Shown here: positions 1-5,587 of the stretch, one piece after another
Layout: every line of letters begins with the position of its first letter
Position numbering within the stretch: position 1 is the first letter of the stretch
Assembly: GCA_934101235.1 (NCBI GenBank)
Contig: CAKORH010000061.1
Coordinates: forward strand, 1 to 6,138
DNA from: an uncultured Bacilli bacterium
GTDB taxonomy: Bacteria > Bacillota_I > Bacilli_A > RF39 > UBA660
Length of the DNA: 6,138 nucleotides
Direction of reading: 5' to 3'
Translations under genes and position numbers: made by a program
The notes under the pieces: generated by a model
Told to the model about the DNA's origin: nothing
Database searches by the model: none
What the model saw: only the letters and a program-made list of their open reading frames with translations

Positions 1-134
1 AATGTTTCTATCCTCTTTTCCTTAATTGGTGGGTTTTTCTTGAAGTATTTCATCATGTAAGTTCTAGCGATAAAGAAACCAGCTATTAAACCTACTATTA
101 ATCCTACAAGTACTAATAATATATCATGTAACAT
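1..134 (-). CDS. yneF: YneF family (UPF0154) small membrane protein, 3' end cut by the window edge
   Basis: Only the N-terminal 44 residues are present; the gene runs off the left edge. It starts at the ATG at 134, with a good Shine-Dalgarno (GGGAG, within 141-147) about 8 bases upstream. The visible protein begins MLHDILLVLVGLIVG, forming one hydrophobic membrane segment (about residues 4-22). A conserved positive flank follows, FFIARTYMMKYFKKNPPI, which is the hallmark of the UPF0154/YneF family (B. subtilis YneF is about 72 aa, with a single N-terminal membrane helix and a cytoplasmic tail). The molecular function of the family is not established. The gene follows the SirA-like gene by 53 bases on the same strand, the same order as in Bacillus, and probably shares its transcript. 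Identification is from motif memory plus synteny; the missing C-terminus cannot be checked here. Confidence 0.88.
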   Translation of the reverse strand, partial: MLHDILLVLVGLIVGLIAGFFIARTYMMKYFKKNPPIKEKRIET

Positions 135-187
135 TATAATCACTCCCAAACTAATTATACTAGATAACTCATTATTTAACAAGTAAA

Positions 188-610
188 TCAGTGTTCAAAA
201 TTTTTAACTTTACTTACTTTATAATAATTATTTACAAAATCACATATAAATAAATTATCAATTTCTAATAAATTATTATTAAATATATTTTCATTTTTAT
301 TTGATTTAACTCTTATAAAACTCTTATATACACACATTTTACTAGTTTCGTTAGTAAAGTAATTATTATACATATGAATACTTTTAAATTTTGTATATTC
401 ATCATAAATATATAATTTATTATAAGTATATTTGTTAAAGAAATTTATATTTATTGGTAAACATATATCATCAAATAAATTAAATGCCGTTATTATATCT
501 TTTTTATTATGATAATAAATACTTGATAATAACATATAAATACTTTCTGGATTTTTATTGGATATTTTTCTCATTTCTTTATTAAGTTTAAAAATATAAA
601 AAGTTTTCAA
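188..610 (-). CDS. sirA: SirA-like protein (sporulation inhibitor of replication family), TTG start
   Basis: A 140-residue cytoplasmic protein without membrane segments or signal peptide. In B. subtilis, SirA (YneE, about 148 aa) binds DnaA domain I and blocks new rounds of replication when cells commit to sporulation. Similarity here is at family-pattern level: an N-terminal strand MKTFYIFKLNKE (compare YYTYLIKEEF), a helical stretch PESIYMLLSSIYYH (21-34), and a C-terminal hydrophobic strand ending LFICDFVNNYY (120-130), where B. subtilis has FLAFDFNNKRYGWL. The last aromatic-Trp-Leu element is not kept. Stronger support is context: the next gene on the same strand is yneF, as in Bacillus. 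The start is chosen at TTG 610 because AGGTGA (616-621) lies 5 bases upstream; the in-frame GTG at 617-619 is part of that Shine-Dalgarno and would add three residues. The stop is TGA. The gene lies 37 bases after helD and is probably cotranscribed with it. Whether it controls DnaA in this organism is inference. Confidence 0.7.
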   Translation of the reverse strand: MKTFYIFKLNKEMRKISNKNPESIYMLLSSIYYHNKKDIITAFNLFDDICLPININFFNKYTYNKLYIYDEYTKFKSIHMYNNYFTNETSKMCVYKSFIRVKSNKNENIFNNNLLEIDNLFICDFVNNYYKVSKVKNFEH

Positions 611-644
611 TATAATCACCTATTTAACTATATCAAAAACTTTT
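599..644 (-). repeat. 9-bp inverted repeat flanking the sirA-like ribosome binding site
   Basis: AAAAGTTTT (599-607) and AAAACTTTT (636-644) are perfect reverse complements separated by 28 bases. On the minus-strand transcript the second arm begins just after the TTG start, and the loop holds the Shine-Dalgarno and the start codon. The stem has only one G-C pair, so it would be weak, and in DNA this AT-rich such a match can arise by chance. A role in translation or in reducing readthrough from helD is possible but unproven. Confidence 0.3.
616..621 (-). promoter_or_regulatory. Ribosome binding site that fixes the sirA-like start
   Basis: On the minus strand, AGGTGA is followed by TTATA and then TTG (610-608). 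The GTG inside this motif is in frame and could be mistaken for the start. The same local arrangement, GTGATTATA followed directly by the start codon, precedes the yneF ATG (GTGATTATAATG versus GTGATTATATTG here). This argues that TTG is the real initiation codon. Confidence 0.75.
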
Positions 645-647
645 ATT

Positions 648-2672
648 TTAATTTGTCGAATTAAATACTATTAATTCATGTTGACTACGTGTTATAGCAA
701 CATAAAATAAATATTTTTCATTTTTAAAGTTATTTATTATTATAACAGAATCAAATTCTAATCCTTTAGCTGCATATGCAGGTATTATTATTAAGTCTTT
801 ATTAAATTTTTCAGTATCTATGTCAACTATATTAATATTATCTATCTCATCATTAATATTTTCATATATATTATTTGCTTCATCAATACTTTTAGTTATA
901 ATTGCTAAGTTATTGTATGTTTTCTTTAATCTTTTTATGTTATCAATTAATATGTTGTAATCTAAGTTATCATATTCTTTTACTGGAATATTATTATTAC
1001 GTCTTACTGCACATGAATAATTTAATCCTAGTACTTTATTAGAATATTCAATTATTTCACCACTAGAACGATATGTTTTATTTAATTCAATATATTTAGT
1101 ACTATTATCAAATATGTCATTTAATATATTTAAACTATTATATTTATAATATGGATTAATAGTTTGATTTACATCTCCTAAAATAGTAAAATTAGCATTT
1201 TTAAATATTGTTTTTATTATTTTGTATTGTAAATATGTATAATCTTGTGCTTCATCTATTACTACTAATTTTGTATATACTTTATAAGGGATATTAGTTA
1301 ACATAAATTTAAAATATATAAATAATGATGAATCTTCATAGTTTAATACTTTTTTATTTAGATTTTTTATATTTTCATTTCTATTAAAATAACCATTATA
1401 ACTATTTAGAAATTCTTGACTATCATAAAATTCTTTATATAGTTCTTTAATGTTTGTTGTTATATTGATACTTTTTAATAATAAAGATTTTATTCTTACT
1501 TTATCTTGTTTTTTACCATTAAAATATTTATTATTTAATTTTTCTGCTATGAAGTCAAATCTATCAAATAAATTAAATTTGTTAAATCGTTCTGTTAAAA
1601 GTTCATTAAGTTCATTTTTATCTATTATTTCTTCTTTATACTCTATATCTTTTATAAATCTACATAATCTGGTTATTGTTTTTGCATAATCTTCTAATAT
1701 TTTGATAATATCATCACTTAATTTATATTTTATTAAATCGTTATTTTGATATTCGTTTTTATAGTATCTTGCTAAAAAGTTTGAATATGATTCTACTCTC
1801 CAATATTCACTAATATACTTAGATGCAAATTCATGGAATGTTGTTATTAAAGTATTATCTTCGCCTAATTCTGGAAGTACGTTAGAAATATATTCTCCAA
1901 ATATATTATTAGGTGAAAATATTAAAACATTATTACTATTTAAATATTCTATTTTATATAGTAAATATGCTATTCTATGTAATGCTACACTTGTTTTACC
2001 ACTACCGGCAATACCTTGTACTATTAAGTTATTAGTTTTATCATCTCTTATAACTTCATTTTGTTCTTTTTGTATAGTATTTACTATATTTTTCATATGT
2101 TCACTACTATTTTCTTTTAATACACTTTGTAATACTTCATCATCAATATTAATTGTGGTATCAAATACATTAGTAAGTTTTGCATTATCTATTTGATATT
2201 GTCTTTTTAAAGTAATACGTCCTTCTATTTTACCTTCTGGTGCAATATAATAAGCATCTTCTACTCCGAAATCATAAAACATAGAACATATTGGGCTACG
2301 CCAATCATATACATAGTAATTTAAATCTTTTTCTACATTAGTTATACCAATATATACTTGATTTACTCCCTCACTACTCTCAAAATCAATTCTTCCAAAA
2401 TATGGTTTATTTTGAATTTGATAGAGTTTTTTAAATTTTTTGGATTTTTGTTCTAGAAAAAATACTTCTAAATCATTACTAGTACGTAATGTTTTCATTT
2501 CAGCAGGATCTAATTCTGCACGATTATCCCACATCATTGTTTGAAATTCACGTAATTTAGTCTCTTTGTCATATAAGTCTGTACTGAGAGTTGATATTTC
2601 ATTTCTTATAACATCAACAGTACTTTCAAGTTTTTTGTTTTCAAGTAAAAGTTCATTTTTAGATATACCCAT
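648..2672 (-). CDS. helD: HelD-type RNA polymerase recycling ATPase (UvrD/Rep-like superfamily 1)
   Basis: 674 residues. HelD binds stalled or post-termination RNA polymerase, reaches into its secondary and main channels, and uses ATP to release nucleic acid and recycle the enzyme. Residues 5-45 form a charged predicted coiled coil (the secondary-channel arm in HelD). The HelD signature YVYDWRSPI is at 120-128, followed by GRITLKRQYQI (151-161) and TIQKEQNEVIR (199-209, Q motif). Superfamily 1 motifs follow in order: Walker A GIAGSGKTS (220-228, Lys226), Walker B VIDEAQD (471-477), motif III LGDVNQTI (498-505), motif IV NKTYRSSGE (531-539), motif V AAKGLEFD (634-641) and motif VI YVAITR (657-662, Arg662). 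All catalytic residues are intact. Residues about 285-460, between the two ATPase halves, match the place of the HelD-specific insertion. It is about 100 residues shorter than B. subtilis HelD. Start ATG 2672 is preceded by GGAGGT (2676-2681); an in-frame ATG 17 codons upstream lacks such a site. It is divergent from mgtE and heads the sirA-yneF unit. Confidence 0.92.
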   Translation of the reverse strand: MGISKNELLLENKKLESTVDVIRNEISTLSTDLYDKETKLREFQTMMWDNRAELDPAEMKTLRTSNDLEVFFLEQKSKKFKKLYQIQNKPYFGRIDFESSEGVNQVYIGITNVEKDLNYYVYDWRSPICSMFYDFGVEDAYYIAPEGKIEGRITLKRQYQIDNAKLTNVFDTTINIDDEVLQSVLKENSSEHMKNIVNTIQKEQNEVIRDDKTNNLIVQGIAGSGKTSVALHRIAYLLYKIEYLNSNNVLIFSPNNIFGEYISNVLPELGEDNTLITTFHEFASKYISEYWRVESYSNFLARYYKNEYQNNDLIKYKLSDDIIKILEDYAKTITRLCRFIKDIEYKEEIIDKNELNELLTERFNKFNLFDRFDFIAEKLNNKYFNGKKQDKVRIKSLLLKSINITTNIKELYKEFYDSQEFLNSYNGYFNRNENIKNLNKKVLNYEDSSLFIYFKFMLTNIPYKVYTKLVVIDEAQDYTYLQYKIIKTIFKNANFTILGDVNQTINPYYKYNSLNILNDIFDNSTKYIELNKTYRSSGEIIEYSNKVLGLNYSCAVRRNNNIPVKEYDNLDYNILIDNIKRLKKTYNNLAIITKSIDEANNIYENINDEIDNINIVDIDTEKFNKDLIIIPAYAAKGLEFDSVIIINNFKNEKYLFYVAITRSQHELIVFNSTN

Positions 2673-2841
2673 TTTACCTCCATAACTAAAAATTTTGAAA
2701 ACTAAGCAAATTAATGGTATCATATTATAGTTTTTTAAGTCAATCTATATTTTAATATTTACGTAAATTTTTTATTAATTTGTGAATTTATATTTAAAAA
2801 TATAGAAAAATTATATATATTTAGGTAAAGGAGGATATAAA
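2673..2841. promoter_or_regulatory. Divergent helD/mgtE intergenic region
   Basis: This 169-base, almost purely A/T spacer must carry promoters for both helD (minus) and mgtE (plus). On the minus strand a TTGACT (2738-2743) and a perfect TATAAT (2724-2729) are visible, but they are only 8 bases apart and so cannot be one promoter. TTGACT with TACCAT, 18 bases further on, or TATAAT with a poor -35, are the options. On the plus side several TATA-like hexamers lie at 2791-2820 (for example TATAGA at 2801), with no convincing -35. The mgtE ribosome binding site AAAGGAGG (2827-2834) lies 7 bases before its ATG. I see no magnesium-sensing M-box: the leader is short and has no GC-containing helices. 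The exact promoters are uncertain. Confidence 0.4.
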
Positions 2842-4176
2842 ATGGAAGAAAAAATAATAAATCTTATTGATAAAAAGAATATAACTGAATTAAAGGAATT
2901 ATTGGATAATTTAAACGATTATGATATTGCAAATATTATAAATGAAATTAATGATAATTATAGATTACTAATATTTAGATTATTACCTAAAGATATTGCT
3001 GCAAATGTATTTTCTTATATAGATATTGATTTACAACAAGATATAATATTTAAGTTAACTAAAAAAGAACAAATAGATATTATTGAAAATCTATATACAG
3101 ATGATGCTGTAGATTTACTAGATGAGTTACCTAGCAATATGGTAAAGAAAATATTATCTAATGTTGGCAAACAAACTAGAAGTGATATAAATAAACTTTT
3201 AAATTATCCAGATAATTCTGCCGGTAGTATTATGACAACTGAGTTAATAGACTTAAAAGAAAATATTACGGTCCATGAAGCACTTAATAAGATACGAAAA
3301 AAGATTGATGAACTTGAGAGTATTGAAACTAGTTATGTTATTTCGAGTGATAGAATATTAAAAGGATATGTTAGTTTAAAAGAAATTATTTCATCTACTC
3401 CAAATAGAAAAATAAAAAATATTATGGATGATAATGTAATAAGTGTAAATACTTTAACTGATCAAGAAGAAGTTGCTAGTATTATGAAAGATTATGACTT
3501 AAATAGTATTCCTGTAACAGATAGTGAACATAGATTAGTTGGAATTATTACTGTAGATGATATTATAGATATAATTGATGCAGAAACTACAGAAGATATA
3601 GAAAAAATGGCTGCTATAGTACCTACTGAAAAGCCATATTTAAAGTTATCTACTTTCGATATTTATAAAAGTCGTATACCTTGGTTACTTCTTTTAATGA
3701 TTTCTGCTACTTTTACCGGAAAAATAATTCAACATTATGAAAGTAGTTTAGCAAAGTATGTTATATTAACTTCTTTTATTCCAATGCTTATGGATACTGG
3801 TGGTAATGCTGGAGGACAATCTAGTGTTACAATAATAAGAGGTTTATCATTAAATGAAATTGAATTTAAAGATATTTTTAAAGTAATCTTCAAGGAATTT
3901 AAAGTATCTATTTTAGTAGGTATAACACTTGCAATAACTAATTTTATTAAATTGATATTAATAGATAGAGTTACTGTTGCAGTTGCTTTAGTAGTTTGTA
4001 TAACTTTAGTAATTACTCTTATTCTTGCAAAAATAATTGGCTGTTCTTTACCAATACTTGCAAAAAAATGCAAATTTGATCCAGCAGTTATGGCTAGTCC
4101 ATTTATTACAACTATAGTTGATGCTATTTCACTTTTTGCATATTTTAAGGTAGCAACTATACTTTTAGGCATTTAA
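2842..4176 (+). CDS. mgtE: MgtE magnesium transporter
   Basis: 444 residues, full length for the family (T. thermophilus MgtE is about 450). MgtE is a homodimeric Mg2+ channel/transporter of the cytoplasmic membrane, closed by its cytosolic domains when intracellular Mg2+ is high. Residues 1-120 form the helical-repeat N domain, including TDDAVDLLDELP (86-97). Residues about 122-250 are two CBS domains, opening with YPDNSAGSIMTTE (122-134) and continuing with IMDDNVISV (194-202) and LVGIITVDDIIDIID (232-246). After a connecting helix come five predicted membrane helices (about 278-442). These hold the family signature PMLMDTGGNAGGQSS (314-328) followed by IIRGL, and FDPAVMASPFITTIVD (412-427). 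By position, Asp427 probably corresponds to the pore aspartate Asp432 of the T. thermophilus protein. ATG 2842 has a near-perfect ribosome binding site. The gene stands alone on the plus strand, bounded by a divergent promoter region and its own terminator, so it is probably monocistronic. Confidence 0.97.
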   Translation: MEEKIINLIDKKNITELKELLDNLNDYDIANIINEINDNYRLLIFRLLPKDIAANVFSYIDIDLQQDIIFKLTKKEQIDIIENLYTDDAVDLLDELPSNMVKKILSNVGKQTRSDINKLLNYPDNSAGSIMTTELIDLKENITVHEALNKIRKKIDELESIETSYVISSDRILKGYVSLKEIISSTPNRKIKNIMDDNVISVNTLTDQEEVASIMKDYDLNSIPVTDSEHRLVGIITVDDIIDIIDAETTEDIEKMAAIVPTEKPYLKLSTFDIYKSRIPWLLLLMISATFTGKIIQHYESSLAKYVILTSFIPMLMDTGGNAGGQSSVTIIRGLSLNEIEFKDIFKVIFKEFKVSILVGITLAITNFIKLILIDRVTVAVALVVCITLVITLILAKIIGCSLPILAKKCKFDPAVMASPFITTIVDAISLFAYFKVATILLGI

Positions 4177-4200
4177 AAAGGTTCATTAATGTGAACCTTT
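4177..4200. terminator. Bidirectional intrinsic terminator between mgtE and the surface-protein gene
   Basis: A perfect 9-bp stem, AAAGGTTCA (4177-4185) with TGAACCTTT (4192-4200), encloses the 6-base loop TTAATG. On the plus strand it starts directly after the mgtE stop and is followed by ATTTTATTAT. On the minus strand it follows the stop of the 420-aa gene and runs into TTTTTAAAT. It can therefore serve both convergent genes. Its right arm overlaps two bases of the minus-strand TAA stop (4199-4201). Confidence 0.85.
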
Positions 4201-5461
4201 ATTTTATTATATATGGATTTGTTATTGTTCCATTACCAGTGACAGTAACGTTAGAATTTAATACAATACTAGGTCTATAATTATATTTTTCACTAACTAA
4301 TTCAATAGTTAATTTATTATCTTCATAAATATATCTATAATCTGTATTATTTTTATAATTTGATAATTCTATTAAATTGAATTTATTTTTATTTAAGTAA
4401 CTATTATCACCTATTAATTTAACTTCTTTATAACTAAGTGATCCAAATATACTATTTATTGGATTTTCAAATTTTAAGTCTTCAATTTTATTTAAATTAT
4501 AATTGTATTCACATGTATTATCTTTTGTACATATTTCTAAATCACTTTCAGTTAGCATTTCATCTAAATCATTATATTTAACATCTTTTGTAGTTAGATT
4601 ATTCCAACTTTCATTAACTAGATATAACTTATTATCATCAGTTATATTTTTAAAATTATATGAATTATCATTGTTAAAGTCATCAAAGAATAATTTGTCA
4701 GTTTCATATGTATTAGTAATTGTATCGCTTAAATTTTCACAAGTATTATTAGCATCTTCAAGAATTAATTTAATATTACCATTACCTAGTATTCTAACAA
4801 TTCTAAAACACATATCATTAAAATTAATATAATTATCTATTACCTTACCTTTAAAATAGTATGAAGTACCATAATTATCTTCTATACTATTTAATGAGTT
4901 GTCTCCATTATTATATTGTGACATTTCAGTATTATTAGTATTATATGAACTTAGAGCATTTATTATAATATTATCATTTAATTTATCTATTTCAGTATCA
5001 TTTATATTAATATTAGAATTTATTAAATCTAAATTTAATGTATCATAGGTAGCATTCATATTAAATATTACACTTTTATTCTCGTTAGTTTCATTACTAA
5101 CATTTAAATAAATATATTTACTTTTTAAGCTTTCTAAAACACCATTTAATTTATTATTCTCATTATTTATTAATGTAATTTTTATACCATCAAGTATAGT
5201 TCCATATATTTGATATTTTATATTTGTATTACCTAAGTTATTAGCTTTAAGTACTATAAGTTTATTAGTATTAGCAGGAATTTCATAAGTAACAGATGTT
5301 TCGTTGTTATCATTAAGTGAATAAAGTAAACTAGGTACATATGAAGATACTGCTTCTTTTTCTTCAGTTTGTACAAATAAACTATAGCTCAAATTTAATG
5401 CATAGCAGCCTACAATTAAAACAATTGCAGATAAGAAGTATATTACTTTTGTTTTATTCAT
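4199..5461 (-). CDS. Asn-rich surface protein with N-terminal signal anchor and C-terminal GTITNPY tail, function unknown
   Basis: 420 residues, complete. Residues 6-30 are strongly hydrophobic after a short Lys-containing start. LIVGC (15-19) fits a lipobox, so Cys19 could be lipid-modified; the hydrophobic stretch continues past it, so an uncleaved anchor is equally possible. Residues about 40-145 look like a beta-sandwich, with alternating strands such as KLIVLKANNLGNTNIKYQIY and YIYLNVSNETNENKSVIFNM. A second part begins with GTSYYFKGKVIDNYINF (198-214) and FRIVRILGNGNIKLIL (219-234), a pattern I recognise from large families of uncharacterised surface proteins of uncultured Bacillota (possibly the DUF6273 group). 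The C-terminal part aligns with the neighbouring gene: IFGSLSYKEVKLIGDNSYLN, then RPSIVLNS (396-403), and the tail GTITNPYIIK. Cysteines 218, 241, 311 and 317 could form disulfides outside the cell. Start ATG 5461 has AGGG 6 bases upstream and a good promoter. No catalytic motif is seen; adhesion or cell-envelope function is only a guess. Confidence 0.8.
   Translation of the reverse strand: MNKTKVIYFLSAIVLIVGCYALNLSYSLFVQTEEKEAVSSYVPSLLYSLNDNNETSVTYEIPANTNKLIVLKANNLGNTNIKYQIYGTILDGIKITLINNENNKLNGVLESLKSKYIYLNVSNETNENKSVIFNMNATYDTLNLDLINSNININDTEIDKLNDNIIINALSSYNTNNTEMSQYNNGDNSLNSIEDNYGTSYYFKGKVIDNYINFNDMCFRIVRILGNGNIKLILEDANNTCENLSDTITNTYETDKLFFDDFNNDNSYNFKNITDDNKLYLVNESWNNLTTKDVKYNDLDEMLTESDLEICTKDNTCEYNYNLNKIEDLKFENPINSIFGSLSYKEVKLIGDNSYLNKNKFNLIELSNYKNNTDYRYIYEDNKLTIELVSEKYNYRPSIVLNSNVTVTGNGTITNPYIIK
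4210..4233 (-). repeat. 24-bp direct repeat, copy 1 (3' end of the 420-aa gene)
   Basis: This 24-base stretch is identical to 5599-5622 and encodes the GTITNPY tail. Both copies lie just before the stop codons of the two tandem surface-protein genes, in the same frame and orientation. Confidence 0.95.
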
Positions 5462-5485
5462 ATAATACCCTACCTTCTACTTAAT

Positions 5486-5514
5486 AGTATAAATTATTTA
5501 TTATATTTTTTCAA
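5486..5514 (-). promoter_or_regulatory. Sigma-A-type promoter of the 420-aa surface-protein gene
   Basis: On the minus strand, TTGAAA (5509-5514) is followed by a 17-base spacer and TATACT (5486-5491), both close to consensus. Transcription would begin near 5479, giving a leader of about 18 bases that contains AAGG and AGGG before the ATG at 5461. The gene can therefore be expressed independently of its upstream paralogue. The rest of the 126-base spacer (5462-5587) shows no clear terminator or other signal. Confidence 0.75.
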
Positions 5515-5587
5515 TATTTATTTTTAAACTTTTTCTATTAAAATGTTTTTAAATGTTGGTAATTGATTAGTATAATAATATCATTAA

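Noticed and set aside
627..635. Extended -10 promoter (TGA-TATAGT, minus strand) for the sirA-like gene
   Set aside because: The predicted transcription start would fall at about 620, inside the Shine-Dalgarno, and no -35 lies at the right distance.
1450..1689. Plus-strand 79-codon open frame
   Set aside because: It lies wholly inside helD on the opposite strand, has no ribosome binding site, and its Leu/Ser/Phe-rich product is what antisense of an AT-rich gene gives.
2673..2723. helD starting at the ATG at 2723, giving 17 extra residues
   Set aside because: The extra residues are hydrophobic and unlike HelD N-termini, part of them is translated from the ribosome binding site, and the ATG at 2672 has GGAGGT just upstream.
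2673..2841. M-box magnesium riboswitch before mgtE
   Set aside because: The leader is almost entirely A/T with no set of paired GC-containing helices, and the space is shared with the divergent helD promoter.
3735..4172. Minus-strand 145-codon open frame
   Set aside because: It is antisense to the conserved membrane domain of mgtE, whose frame is certain; its product resembles no family I know.
4503..4832. Plus-strand 109-codon open frame
   Set aside because: It is a shadow of the 420-aa surface-protein gene, with no ribosome binding site or recognisable motif.
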